Positions 20,340 to 30,441 of a DNA stretch of 64,000 bases are shown one piece after another. The position numbers and the translations under genes were made by a program. Numbering within the stretch: position 1 is the stretch's first letter; every line of letters starts with the position of its first letter. The notes under the pieces were generated by a model, which was not told the origin of the DNA, ran no database searches, and saw nothing but the letters and a program-made list of their open reading frames with translations. The stretch spans positions 239,404 to 303,403 of the forward strand of contig NZ_CANMTX010000006.1 in the NCBI RefSeq assembly GCF_947500985.1, in the 5' to 3' direction. This stretch comes from an uncultured Maribacter sp. GTDB taxonomy: Bacteria; Bacteroidota; Bacteroidia; Flavobacteriales; Flavobacteriaceae.

Positions 20340-20929
20340 GGTGCTATTTTAAGTAGCGCTTCTTCATATTCTGCTTTTGAATTGGCGTTTAGCAATACTT
20401 CTTTCTGTTTTGGAAAAACCAAATTGACATCTGCATTAATTAAGAATTTTCTTGGGCAAGATCCGTTACCTGCTTTCAAGTATTCAACAGATTGTTTTAA
20501 AGCTTCTGGTTCCCAAATAGCGCAAAGCGGCTCTGGTAAAGGATCATCAGCATCGGCATAGGCACTTGCTAACTTATCTGAGTTTCTTGCAGCAATTAAT
20601 TCTTGAAGTGCCTTTTTATCCATTAACGGTAAATCGCACGCCAAAACTAACCAAGCAGCTTCTGGATATGCTTTATGAGCTGACAATAGTCCGTTGTAAG
20701 GACCACGAAACTCATCGTTATCTAGTATAGTTTTAAATGAATTTGAAATATCTTTCTCTTGATCTTTACGGATACTCAGAAATGTTTGATTACAGACTTC
20801 ATTTAATAAATGGTATAAATGTTCACGTTGCGGAAGGTTATGATATTTAATCAAACCCTTATCCTCTCCCATTCTAGTGCTTTTACCACCTGAAAGCACC
20901 AATCCGTATAACTTAGCGTTGGAAATCAT
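20336..20929 (-). CDS. mobA: molybdenum cofactor guanylyltransferase-like NTP transferase
   Basis: GLVLSGGKSTRMGEDKGLIKY; LACDLPLM. Confidence 0.9.
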   Translation of the reverse strand: MISNAKLYGLVLSGGKSTRMGEDKGLIKYHNLPQREHLYHLLNEVCNQTFLSIRKDQEKDISNSFKTILDNDEFRGPYNGLLSAHKAYPEAAWLVLACDLPLMDKKALQELIAARNSDKLASAYADADDPLPEPLCAIWEPEALKQSVEYLKAGNGSCPRKFLINADVNLVFPKQKEVLLNANSKAEYEEALLKIAP

Positions 20930-21386
20930 TCTTCCCTCCTGTTTTTTGTTCTAATTGAATAGCACCAATCACTATATCTTGTGAAAGTGCCTTACACATA
21001 TCGTAAATAGTTAGTGCTGCAATTGAAACTCCTGTTAAGGCTTCCATTTCAACACCTGTTTTTTCATTGCATTTAACAGTACAAGTAATCTGAAATGAAT
21101 CTAATGTCGGTTCAATTTCAACATTGATTTTAGACAGATTTATTTGATGGCACAAGGGTATCAACTCCGCCGTTTTCTTTACACCTTGTATACCTGCAAT
21201 AACCGCCGTTTGCACTATACTTCCTTTTTTACCAACAAAATCTTGATCAGATAGCGATTTAAATACTTCTGATGGAAATTTTATAGTTCCACTAGCAATT
21301 GCGGTACGTACTGAAGCTGTTTTTTGAGAAACGTCTACCATAGTAGCATTCCCAGATTCATCTATATGCGATAATTTCTTCTGCAT
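20913..21386 (-). CDS. moaC: cyclic pyranopterin monophosphate synthase MoaC
   Basis: MVDVSQKTASVRTAIASG, AELIPLCHQI, GVEMEALTGVSIAALTIYDMCKA. Confidence 0.96.
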   Translation of the reverse strand: MQKKLSHIDESGNATMVDVSQKTASVRTAIASGTIKFPSEVFKSLSDQDFVGKKGSIVQTAVIAGIQGVKKTAELIPLCHQINLSKINVEIEPTLDSFQITCTVKCNEKTGVEMEALTGVSIAALTIYDMCKALSQDIVIGAIQLEQKTGGKNDFQR

Positions 21387-22369
21387 TATCCTCCTATTGA
21401 AGTCATTGAATTACTAAATACATCTTTATATTTTTCTTGTGCTTCAAAACCTGTTTTAGCACGATTGCCTACAGCCTTTAAAATTTCTTTTTTAATATTT
21501 TCTTCCACATCATCAGCTCTCATTATATCTCTTAGATTCTCACTTGCTTTAGCATACAAACATGTAATAACATCACCTGTTGCGGAAATTCTTAATCTAT
21601 TACAACTTCCACAGAAAGTTCTACTGAAAGAAGGAATTACTCCGAAAGTCCCTTTGAAACCAGGAATTTTATAATTAATGGAAGTCGATGTTTTTGGAGA
21701 TTCTAATTTGTAATAATCTGGATGCTCACTTCGAATATGTTCAAGAATAGTCTTAAAATCCCATTTTATGGTTTGAAATTCTTTTGACCCACCATTAAAA
21801 GGCATTTCTTCCAAATAACGAACCGATACATTGTAGTGCTTTGTCAGTTCTAACATTGGCAGAATATCATCGGTATTCTGACCTTCCAAAGCAATGAAAT
21901 TAATACGAACATTAAACCCTTCGGTTATTAAACGAATCATATTATTATACACCACATCATAATGATCCCGACGCGTAATACGTTCAAAAGTCTCACGATT
22001 AATGGCATCCATACTCACATTAATATTGTTAATGCCCAATTCTTTCAACTCATCTATATGCGGACCAATCAAAGTTGCATTCGTAGTCACAGAAATATCG
22101 TTTAATCCGTCTAATTTTGACAAGCTACGTAATAGCACCATTAAGTCTTTACGAACAAAAGGTTCGCCACCGGTAATACGTATTTTGTCTATACCTTGAG
22201 AAACCACAATCTCACTTAATTTCACCAGTTCATCTATGGTAAACAATTTGTCATTTTTAGCAAAATTGATTCCTTCCTCTGGCATGCAATAATTACAACG
22301 CAGATTGCAACGATCTGTAACCGCTAATCTCAAGTAATTTATTGCTCTATTATGGTTGTCTACTAACAT
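21386..22369 (-). CDS. moaA: GTP 3',8-cyclase MoaA (radical SAM)
   Basis: LRLAVTDRCNLRCNYCMPEEG, RITGGEPFVRKD, FCGSCNRLRISATG. Confidence 0.97.
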   Translation of the reverse strand: MLVDNHNRAINYLRLAVTDRCNLRCNYCMPEEGINFAKNDKLFTIDELVKLSEIVVSQGIDKIRITGGEPFVRKDLMVLLRSLSKLDGLNDISVTTNATLIGPHIDELKELGINNINVSMDAINRETFERITRRDHYDVVYNNMIRLITEGFNVRINFIALEGQNTDDILPMLELTKHYNVSVRYLEEMPFNGGSKEFQTIKWDFKTILEHIRSEHPDYYKLESPKTSTSINYKIPGFKGTFGVIPSFSRTFCGSCNRLRISATGDVITCLYAKASENLRDIMRADDVEENIKKEILKAVGNRAKTGFEAQEKYKDVFSNSMTSIGG

Positions 22370-22372
22370 ACT

Positions 22373-22552
22373 TTAAGTACAAATTCAAAAAAAAAACAAG
22401 CTCAAGTTCAAACTCAAAAAACAAATACAAATTAAAGTTCAAATATCAAGTTCAAATTCTCTAACTTCTCTTCTCTATTTGCTATTTTCTTTACTCTTTT
22501 ATCTCTTTTCTATATTCTATTCTCTCTCTTCTAACTTCTCTTTTCCAAAAAA
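22373..22552. repeat. low-complexity, strand-asymmetric spacer with short direct repeats between moaE and moaA
   Basis: + strand: AAGTTCAAA at 22404, 22435, 22448; TCTAACTTCTCTT at 22460-22472 and 22530-22542; the pyrimidine half (about 22457-22546) has a single G. Confidence 0.8.
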
Positions 22553-22969
22553 TCAAGGATGGGCGGAAACCCAAATCGTCTTATTCTTGAACTTCTCTTT
22601 TTTCCAAATAGGAACTGTTTCTTTTAAAGTATCTATTAAAAACCTGCATGCTTCAAAACAATCATCTCTATGAGCAGATGATGCACCTACAATCACAACG
22701 GGTTCTTCAACACCTTTTTCACCAACCGCATGTCTCATGACCACTTTATTCAATGACCATTTTTGCATTGCGGCATCGGCAATCTTCTCCATTTCCTTTA
22801 ACGCCATTGCCTTATACGTTTCAAACTCTAGAGCAACTACTTCTTCATTGTTCGTAAACTCACGTACAGCACCTACAAAAACACAGATTCCGCCACTATT
22901 GGCATCGCTTAATTCAGCATACACCTTAGCAGTATCAATTTCATCAACTATCTCAATTACTTTCTTCAT
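22553..22969 (-). CDS. moaE: molybdopterin synthase catalytic subunit MoaE
   Basis: GGICVFVGAVREFTNNEEVVALEFETYKAMA, HRDDCFEACRFLIDTLKETVPIWKKE. Confidence 0.95.
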   Translation of the reverse strand: MKKVIEIVDEIDTAKVYAELSDANSGGICVFVGAVREFTNNEEVVALEFETYKAMALKEMEKIADAAMQKWSLNKVVMRHAVGEKGVEEPVVIVGASSAHRDDCFEACRFLIDTLKETVPIWKKEKFKNKTIWVSAHP

Positions 22970-23208
22970 TAGCCTCCGCTTACTGGTGGTATAATAGCAA
23001 TTTCTTCATTGCCGTTCAATGGTAAATCATCATTAGCATATTCACTATTTACAGCTACTGCCAAAGAATTTAGTTTTAAAAATTCAGGATATGATTTAAT
23101 AAGTTGTTTTTTTAGTTCGGCAACATTTACAGGTTTAAATTCATCAGAAAAATTGATTTCAGAACTACCTACAATATCTTTTGTAATGCCAAAAAAAAGT
23201 ACATTCAT
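22969..23208 (-). CDS. moaD: molybdopterin synthase sulfur-carrier subunit MoaD
   Basis: 79 aa ubiquitin-like protein ending IIPPVSGG. Confidence 0.92.
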   Translation of the reverse strand: MNVLFFGITKDIVGSSEINFSDEFKPVNVAELKKQLIKSYPEFLKLNSLAVAVNSEYANDDLPLNGNEEIAIIPPVSGG

Positions 23209-23244
23209 ATCGCTTTAAAGTTAGATAAATTCCAAGTTAGGTAT

Positions 23245-23280
23245 AAAAAATAAGGTGCCATAAAAATGGCACCTATTTTA
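23245..23280 (-). terminator. rho-independent terminator downstream of the 23309-24103 gene
   Basis: GGTGCCA-TAAAAA-TGGCACC flanked by A/T runs. Confidence 0.7.
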
Positions 23281-23308
23281 AAAAAAATATATGATTTTGA
23301 AAAAAGCC

Positions 23309-24103
23309 TTACTCCACAATTACTGCATTCTCAGGTTTTGAATAAAAATCTTTTGACTTAGCTTCTGTAGATAAAGTAGCATTTTCAAACTTTACAGTTT
23401 TAGCTGCTTCTTTAACTTCACCTTCTTCAACTTTATGCCATGTAATAGATTTTGGCAATAAAATGGCATCAACCTTTACCCAATCAGCATAATTTATCCA
23501 ATTTATTTTAGTAGAAGGCTCACCACTAAAATAAGTCATTGTATAACCCAACCATCTCATTTCAAAGGTTTTTGCATCATAATGAATATAATACTCATCA
23601 GTAGAAGAAGCTCCTACTCCGCTATTATATGAAATTTTGTACCCGGGGTATGAAACTCCGTCATACACCAAAGCATCAACTTCTTCATATTTAATACCGT
23701 CATCTGACAATACAAATGGCATCGCATAGAAATAGAACATTAAATTATGATAGAATTTTGGCTTGCCTTCATAATTACCGGTGTTGTCTAAAAGCCAAAC
23801 TTCTCCATTATAACCAAGCGTGTAATCTGGTGTAGAAATTTTATCGAACCTTTTTTGAAGATCAATGGTTTGAATTTCGTTAAATTTCTCATTAGGCATT
23901 TCAAAACTTAATGTTTTGTATCCTTTCCAAGCATTTAATCCGCCATGAGCTTCAAATACTTTATTTAACTCCGCAGGATATTTATCTAAATTTACTTTTG
24001 CAGCCACTTCTTCAACAGCATCGGTAATCATTTCTTTCTTAGGTGCTTCTTTACATGAAAATATAGCTAAGGCTAAAACTAAAAGGTAAAATTTACTCAT
24101 CAT
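23309..24103 (-). CDS. hypothetical lipoprotein (DUF6503-like)
   Basis: Lipobox LALAIFSCKE; HGGLNAWKGYKTLSFEM. Confidence 0.7.
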   Translation of the reverse strand: MMSKFYLLVLALAIFSCKEAPKKEMITDAVEEVAAKVNLDKYPAELNKVFEAHGGLNAWKGYKTLSFEMPNEKFNEIQTIDLQKRFDKISTPDYTLGYNGEVWLLDNTGNYEGKPKFYHNLMFYFYAMPFVLSDDGIKYEEVDALVYDGVSYPGYKISYNSGVGASSTDEYYIHYDAKTFEMRWLGYTMTYFSGEPSTKINWINYADWVKVDAILLPKSITWHKVEEGEVKEAAKTVKFENATLSTEAKSKDFYSKPENAVIVE

Positions 24104-24173
24104 CTCAATTGGTTATTTATTGTTTTTTGAGCTCGCTTAGTCGAGAAACTATAGAAGACTTACTAAATTGAAC

Positions 24174-24181
24174 TATTTTTG
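24174..24181 (+). promoter_or_regulatory. candidate -7 box TATTTTTG before the SpoU methyltransferase gene
   Basis: Matches TAnnTTTG, 6 nt before ATG 24188; no clear -33 box. Confidence 0.35.
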
Positions 24182-24187
24182 TATTTC

Positions 24188-25000
24188 ATGCAAGCAACAA
24201 AACACATTAGCAGCGCTCAAAACCCACTAATAAAGAAGATCTTACTCTTAAAAGAAAAATCTAGGGAGCGCAAAAAAACAGGACTTTTTATTTTAGAAGG
24301 GCTGCTTGAATTACAGCTATCAATTGGCGCGCAGTATGAGATAGAAACGGTGTTATATTGTGAAGACATTTTAGAAAATTCTGAAAGTAGCGGTATTTTA
24401 AAATCATTTCATTCATATCAACTTATTTCGGTAACCACAGAAATCTATAAGAAATTAGCCTACAGAGACACTACCGAGGGAGTAATAGCCATTGCTAAAA
24501 GCAAAGACCATCAACTTTCAACATTGAAATTCGAGACTAAAAATCCGTTGGTACTTATTGCTGAAACACCCGAGAAACCTGGTAATATTGGCGCATTATT
24601 AAGAACGGCAGATGCAGCAAATTTAGATGCTGTTTTAATTGCCAACCCAAAAACAGATTTATACAATCCGAATATCATTAGATCAAGTGTTGGTTGTGTG
24701 TTCTCTAGAAATGTAAAAATGGGCAACACTACTGAAATTATATCTTTTTTGAAGAACGAAGGATTTCAAATATTCTGTGCAGCTCTTTCAGCATCTAAAG
24801 ATTATACGACAGTTGACTTTAAAGAACCTACAGCAATAGTTGTAGGCACCGAACATTCTGGTCTTAGTGATGAATGGTTAGAAAACAGTACTCAGAACAT
24901 CATTATACCAATGGAAGGTCAAATAGATTCTATGAACGTATCTGTATCTGCAGCAATACTTATCTTTGAAGCGAAACGTCAACGAAAAATAAACAAGTAA
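24188..25000 (+). CDS. TrmH/SpoU family RNA methyltransferase
   Basis: LIAETPEKPGNIGALLRTADAANLDAVLI...GTEHSGLSDEWL...IPMEGQIDSMNVSVSAAILIFEA. Confidence 0.93.
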   Translation: MQATKHISSAQNPLIKKILLLKEKSRERKKTGLFILEGLLELQLSIGAQYEIETVLYCEDILENSESSGILKSFHSYQLISVTTEIYKKLAYRDTTEGVIAIAKSKDHQLSTLKFETKNPLVLIAETPEKPGNIGALLRTADAANLDAVLIANPKTDLYNPNIIRSSVGCVFSRNVKMGNTTEIISFLKNEGFQIFCAALSASKDYTTVDFKEPTAIVVGTEHSGLSDEWLENSTQNIIIPMEGQIDSMNVSVSAAILIFEAKRQRKINK

Positions 25001-25045
25001 CATTTATACTTTTTATAGTACCGTATTCGTTTGGAACAACACTAT

Positions 25046-26278
25046 ATGGATAATACACTTGTCTTTTACTGCATACTTTTCATTCTGATTGCAGAATTCA
25101 TACTTGCAACAGTTATGAATTATTTGAATGCAAAACGTTTTAAAGACCCTATTCCAGAAGATTTAAATGACGTTTACAATGCTGAAGAATATGAAAAATC
25201 ACAAGCATATAAATTAACCAATTACAAGTTCGGTGTTTTTACCTCTGTTTTTTCGTTAGTATTAATCTTAGCCTTTTTATTTTTCGGCGGATTTGCTTGG
25301 GTAGATAATGTTGCTCAAAATATCAGCGAAAACATTATTGCACAAGCATTAGTTTTCTTCGGTATTATTATGATCGGAAGCGATATTCTCAACATTCCGT
25401 TTGCATACTACCAAATATTTGTAATCGAAGAAAAATTCGGATTCAACAAAACCACAAAAGCTACATTTTTAGTTGATAAGTTAAAACAATGGGCAATGAC
25501 CATTATTTTTGGTGGCGCAATTCTATCGCTAGTAATATGGTTCTTTCAATGGGCAGGCACTAACTTTTGGATATATACCTGGGCATTTGTAGCGATTTTT
25601 ACCTTGTTCATGAATTTATTCTACAGTAAATTAATTGTGCCATTGTTTAATAAACAAGAGCCTTTAGAAGCCGGTAGCTTAAAAGAGAAAATTGAAAATT
25701 ACGCAGCTCAAGTTGGTTTCGATCTACAAAACATATTTGTCATTAATGGATCTAAACGCTCTACAAAAGCAAATGCCTATTTCTCAGGATTTGGAAAAGA
25801 GAAGCGCGTAACCCTATATGACACCCTAATCAACGATTTAGAAGAAGAAGAAATTGTCGCTGTTTTAGCCCATGAAATAGGGCATTATAAAAGAAAACAC
25901 ATCATATTTAATCTAGCCACATCAATAGTCCTTACAGGAGTAATGCTATTTATACTTTCAATATTCATTAACAACCCTGAAGTTTCATTGGCAATAGGTG
26001 TAGCCAGACCAAGTTTTCATGCAGCATTGATTGGATTCGGGATTTTATATAGTCCCATCTCAGAAATCACAGGCTTGCTAATGAATCATTTTTCAAGAAA
26101 ATTTGAATATCAGGCAGATGACTATGCAAAGAACACTTACGCAGCCTTGCCTTTAGTGACTTCTTTAAAAAAACTGTCAAAAAACAGTCTTAGCAACTTA
26201 ACTCCCCATCCTGCATATGTTTTTATGCATTATTCACATCCACCACTTATTGATCGCATACGTAATTTAAAGGCATAA
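25046..26278 (+). CDS. M48 family metallopeptidase (Ste24/CAAX prenyl protease 1-like)
   Basis: Multi-TM; VAVLAHEIGHYKRKH; FEYQADDYA. Confidence 0.93.
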   Translation: MDNTLVFYCILFILIAEFILATVMNYLNAKRFKDPIPEDLNDVYNAEEYEKSQAYKLTNYKFGVFTSVFSLVLILAFLFFGGFAWVDNVAQNISENIIAQALVFFGIIMIGSDILNIPFAYYQIFVIEEKFGFNKTTKATFLVDKLKQWAMTIIFGGAILSLVIWFFQWAGTNFWIYTWAFVAIFTLFMNLFYSKLIVPLFNKQEPLEAGSLKEKIENYAAQVGFDLQNIFVINGSKRSTKANAYFSGFGKEKRVTLYDTLINDLEEEEIVAVLAHEIGHYKRKHIIFNLATSIVLTGVMLFILSIFINNPEVSLAIGVARPSFHAALIGFGILYSPISEITGLLMNHFSRKFEYQADDYAKNTYAALPLVTSLKKLSKNSLSNLTPHPAYVFMHYSHPPLIDRIRNLKA

Positions 26279-26322
26279 TTTTTGTTGCCCATCATATAAG
26301 ATTATCTTATTTTTAATCTAGT

Positions 26323-28527
26323 ATGACACAGGTAGAAATAGAAGAGGAAAATAAGCTTATAGCTCACGAGTATAAAGAATTACTACGTATTAGTTATCAA
26401 ACCTTAACAGATGAGGATAAAAAACTAATACGAAGTGCTTTTGAGATAGCTGTTGATGCGCACAAAACTCAACGAAGAAAATCGGGCGAAGCCTATATTT
26501 TTCACCCTATAGCTGTAGCCAAAATTGTGGCATCAGAAATTGGTCTAGATGCTGTATCTATTGCTTCTGCCCTACTACATGATGTTGTTGAAGATACCGA
26601 ATACACACTTGATGATATTGACCGCATGTTTGGTGAAACCGTGGCACGTATTGTTGACGGACTCACAAAAATATCGCATTTAAAGAAAGACATGAACATC
26701 TCTCAACAGGCAGAGAATTTCAGAAAAATGCTCTTGACTTTAAATGATGATGTAAGGGTTATTATTATCAAAATTGCCGATCGTTATCACAATATGCTCA
26801 CTATGGATTCTATGCCAGAGCATAAGCAAGTGAAAATTGCTTCTGAAACCTTATACATATATGCACCTTTAGCACATAGAATAGGGCTTTACAATATTAA
26901 AACAGAATTAGAAGACTTAAGTTTAAAGTACACTGAACCTGAGGTCTATAAGTCTATTAAAGATAAAATAGAAGATAGCAAGGAAGATCAGCAAGCGTAT
27001 ATCGATGCCTTTTCGGACACTATTGACAATTCCCTTAAAAAAGAAGGACTCAACTATATTATAAAAGGGAGGATGAAGTCTATCTTCTCTATGCGTAAAA
27101 AAATGATTGCTCAGAATGTAACTTTTGAGGAAATCTATGACAAATTCGCCATTAGAATCATTTACAAATCCGACGCACAGAACGAAAAATTTCTTGCCTG
27201 GAAAATTTACTCCATAGTTACCGATCACTTCACTCCTAACCCGGTTAGATTAAGAGATTGGATATCCTCGCCAAAATCTACAGGTTATGAAGCCTTACAC
27301 ATTACCGTAATGGGACCTAAAGGCAAATGGGTAGAAGTACAGATTAGAAGTGAGCGCATGCATGAAATAGCTGAAAAAGGCTATGCAGCCCATTATAAAT
27401 ATAAACACGGAAATCAAAAAGAGCAGGGTATAGAAGTTTGGTTAAATAAACTTCAAGAAGCTTTAGAAAATGCCAATACCAATGCTGTTGATTTTGTAGA
27501 AGAGTTTAAACTAAACTTATACTCAAAAGAGATTTTTGTATTCACCCCAAAAGGGGAATTAAAGTCATTACCAAAAGGCGCTACTCCATTAGATTTTGCT
27601 TTTAACATACATACCGAAGTCGGTATGCGAACCAGAGGAGCCAAAGTCAACGGTAAGTTAGTTCCGCTAAACACCACATTATCAAGCGGTGACCAAGTTG
27701 AAATCGTTACCTCTGATCAAGCAAAACCAAATCAAAACTGGTTAGATTATGCTACAACAGCAAGGGCTCGAGCAAAAATCAAATCTGTTTTAAGGGAAGA
27801 GAAAAAATCTGTTGCCGAAGACGGAAAAGAGATTTTACGTCGTAAGTTAAAATCACAAAAAATTACATTGAATGAAGATTCCATCAACAAAATGGTCTCC
27901 TTCTTTAAACTTAAAACAAGTCTAGATTTATTTTATAGAATTGGTATTGGCTCTATTGACAATGCCATGATCAAAGATTTTGCTTCGTCTTACAGCAATG
28001 CGTTCATAAGTTTCTTTAAAAACAGAATCCGTAAAACACCTATACCAGAAGACATCAACAAAGATGAGATCACATCTAAGTACGATATGTTGGTTTTTGG
28101 TAAGGAAGAAGAAAAATTAGAATATAAACTTTCGCAATGTTGTAACCCAATACCTGGTGACGAAGTATTTGGTTTTGTAAGTGTATCTGAAGGAATTAAG
28201 GTTCATAAAAAGAATTGTCCTAATGCCATTTCATTACAATCTAATTATGCATACCGTATAATTAGTGCAAAATGGATAGATTCTTCGCAACAAGAATACC
28301 AAGCAGATATTGTTATGACTGGTATTGATAACCTTGGACTTGTAAGTGATATTACAGAAGTTATATCTGATATCATGCACGTAAATATGCGTAATTTAAA
28401 TTTTAGCACCGATGGCGGCACCTTTAAAGGTAAGATTACAGTAGTGGTTAAAAATAAGGCAGTATTAAAAAAGCTGACCGATAATCTTATGAACATCAAC
28501 GGTATTGATAAAGTTACACGTATTTAG
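26323..28527 (+). CDS. RelA/SpoT family (p)ppGpp synthetase/hydrolase
   Basis: HD domain ALLHDVVEDTEYTLDDI; synthetase STGYEALHITVMGPKGKWVEVQIRS; TGS and ACT domains. Confidence 0.95.
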   Translation: MTQVEIEEENKLIAHEYKELLRISYQTLTDEDKKLIRSAFEIAVDAHKTQRRKSGEAYIFHPIAVAKIVASEIGLDAVSIASALLHDVVEDTEYTLDDIDRMFGETVARIVDGLTKISHLKKDMNISQQAENFRKMLLTLNDDVRVIIIKIADRYHNMLTMDSMPEHKQVKIASETLYIYAPLAHRIGLYNIKTELEDLSLKYTEPEVYKSIKDKIEDSKEDQQAYIDAFSDTIDNSLKKEGLNYIIKGRMKSIFSMRKKMIAQNVTFEEIYDKFAIRIIYKSDAQNEKFLAWKIYSIVTDHFTPNPVRLRDWISSPKSTGYEALHITVMGPKGKWVEVQIRSERMHEIAEKGYAAHYKYKHGNQKEQGIEVWLNKLQEALENANTNAVDFVEEFKLNLYSKEIFVFTPKGELKSLPKGATPLDFAFNIHTEVGMRTRGAKVNGKLVPLNTTLSSGDQVEIVTSDQAKPNQNWLDYATTARARAKIKSVLREEKKSVAEDGKEILRRKLKSQKITLNEDSINKMVSFFKLKTSLDLFYRIGIGSIDNAMIKDFASSYSNAFISFFKNRIRKTPIPEDINKDEITSKYDMLVFGKEEEKLEYKLSQCCNPIPGDEVFGFVSVSEGIKVHKKNCPNAISLQSNYAYRIISAKWIDSSQQEYQADIVMTGIDNLGLVSDITEVISDIMHVNMRNLNFSTDGGTFKGKITVVVKNKAVLKKLTDNLMNINGIDKVTRI

Positions 28528-28577
28528 AAAAAGGAAATTAAAATTTAACTGTACCTTTGTGTATTAATGTAGCATAT

Positions 28578-29048
28578 ATGTCTTCTGATAAAAATCAAGA
28601 AATTGTAAAAAACGTCTTCACAACCTTTTTGGAGGACAAAGGACATAGAAAAACCCCTGAACGTTACGCTATTCTTCAAGAAATTTACGAAAGTGAAGAG
28701 CATTTTGATATAGAATCACTCTATATTAAAATGAAGAATAAAAATTATCGCGTTAGTAGGGCTACCTTATACAACACTATAGAACTTCTTTTAGATTGTA
28801 AGTTGGTACGTAAGCACCAGTTCGGAAAAAATCAGGCACAATACGAAAAGTCATATTTTGACCGTCAGCATGATCATGTTATTCTTACTGATACAGGTGA
28901 AGTAATGGAATTCTGTGATCCTAGAATTCAATCTATAAAGAAAACGATAGAAGAAGTTTTTGACATTACAATAAATACACATTCCCTTTATTTTTATGGG
29001 ACTAAAAATACTCCTGTAAAAGATGCAGGCAAAAAAGAAATTAAATAG
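28578..29048 (+). CDS. Fur family transcriptional regulator (ATG at 28578 preferred; the upstream TTG start overlaps a -7 box)
   Basis: [50 protein letters not shown]. Confidence 0.92.
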   Translation: MSSDKNQEIVKNVFTTFLEDKGHRKTPERYAILQEIYESEEHFDIESLYIKMKNKNYRVSRATLYNTIELLLDCKLVRKHQFGKNQAQYEKSYFDRQHDHVILTDTGEVMEFCDPRIQSIKKTIEEVFDITINTHSLYFYGTKNTPVKDAGKKEIK

Positions 29049-29073
29049 AACTAACCAAGTATATAATATTTAG

Positions 29074-30345
29074 ATGGCAGTAGATTTATTGTTAGGCCTA
29101 CAATGGGGTGACGAAGGAAAAGGAAAAATTGTTGATGTATTAACTAGAGATTACGACATTATTGCGCGTTTTCAAGGTGGTCCAAATGCTGGTCATACCT
29201 TAGAATTTGACGGTATTAAACACGTACTTAGAACTATTCCTTCAGGAATTTTTCATAAAAAAGCAATGAATGTTATTGGTAACGGTGTTGTTATCGATCC
29301 AGTTGTTTTTGTAAAAGAACTAGAAGGTTTAGACCAGTTTAATATAGACTACAAGGCAAAACTTATTATTTCTAGAAAGGCACATTTAATATTACCAACA
29401 CACCGTTTGTTAGACGCAGCTTCTGAAGCATCTAAAGGAAAAGCAAAAATTGGCTCTACGTTGAAAGGTATTGGTCCTACTTATATGGACAAGACCGGTA
29501 GAAACGGTATGCGTATTGGAGATTTAGAATTAGAATCTTGGAAAGAAAAATACCGTCATTTAGCAGATAAGCATGAAACAATGATTAGTTTCTACAATGT
29601 AGATGTGCAATATGATTTGGACGAAATGGAAGTAGAATTCTTTGAAGCCGTAGAGCGTTTAAAAGAATTAACTTTTATTGATAGTGAAGAGTATTTAAAC
29701 CAAGCTATTAAAGCAGGTAAGACTATTTTAGCAGAAGGTGCTCAAGGATCTTTATTAGATATCGATTTTGGTACATATCCATTTGTCACATCATCTAATA
29801 CAACAGCAGCAGGTGCTTGTACAGGTTTAGGTATTGCACCTAATAAAGTAAAAGAAGTATATGGTATTTTCAAAGCATATACTACACGTGTAGGTTCTGG
29901 TCCTTTCCCAACAGAATTGTTCGATGAAATTGGTGCAGAAATGGCTAAAGTAGGTCACGAATTTGGTGCAGTAACAGGTAGACCTCGTCGTTGTGGTTGG
30001 TTAGACCTTGTAGCATTAAAATATGCTTGTCAAGTAAATGGTGTTACACAATTAAATATGATGAAGGGCGATGTACTTTCTGGTTTTGATAGCCTTCAAG
30101 TATGTACTGCTTATAAATATAAAGGTGAAACTATAACTCATTTCCCTTATAATATAGAACCAGAAAATGTAACTCCTATTTACACTGAGTTCGCTTGTTG
30201 GAAAGAAGATTTAACAAAAATGACTTCAGCAGACCAACTGCCGAAAGAACTTAACGAGTATATTGACTTTCTTGAAAAAGAATTAGAAGTGCCAATTAAG
30301 ATTGTTTCTGTTGGTCCAGATAGAACTCAAACAATTTCAAGATAG
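29074..30345 (+). CDS. purA: adenylosuccinate synthetase
   Basis: LLGLQWGDEGKGKIVDVL, GGPNAGHT, IGPTYMDKTGRNGMR, AVTGRPRRCGWLDLVALKYA. Confidence 0.98.
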   Translation: MAVDLLLGLQWGDEGKGKIVDVLTRDYDIIARFQGGPNAGHTLEFDGIKHVLRTIPSGIFHKKAMNVIGNGVVIDPVVFVKELEGLDQFNIDYKAKLIISRKAHLILPTHRLLDAASEASKGKAKIGSTLKGIGPTYMDKTGRNGMRIGDLELESWKEKYRHLADKHETMISFYNVDVQYDLDEMEVEFFEAVERLKELTFIDSEEYLNQAIKAGKTILAEGAQGSLLDIDFGTYPFVTSSNTTAAGACTGLGIAPNKVKEVYGIFKAYTTRVGSGPFPTELFDEIGAEMAKVGHEFGAVTGRPRRCGWLDLVALKYACQVNGVTQLNMMKGDVLSGFDSLQVCTAYKYKGETITHFPYNIEPENVTPIYTEFACWKEDLTKMTSADQLPKELNEYIDFLEKELEVPIKIVSVGPDRTQTISR

Positions 30346-30381
30346 ACATCTAACGACCAAGAGAGGTTGTTCAACTTACAG

Positions 30382-30427
30382 GAATGGCGATATAGGGAAA
30401 TACCTTTATCGCCATTCTTTTTTTTTG
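30382..30427 (+). terminator. rho-independent terminator downstream of purA
   Basis: GAATGGCGATA ... TATCGCCATTC followed by a T run. Confidence 0.85.
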
Positions 30428-30441
30428 TAATTTCAATATCG

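Noticed and set aside
22479-22673. 64-aa plus-strand ORF spanning the pyrimidine-rich spacer
   Set aside because: Composition-driven (F/S/L-rich from the CT tract) and overlaps moaE antisense.
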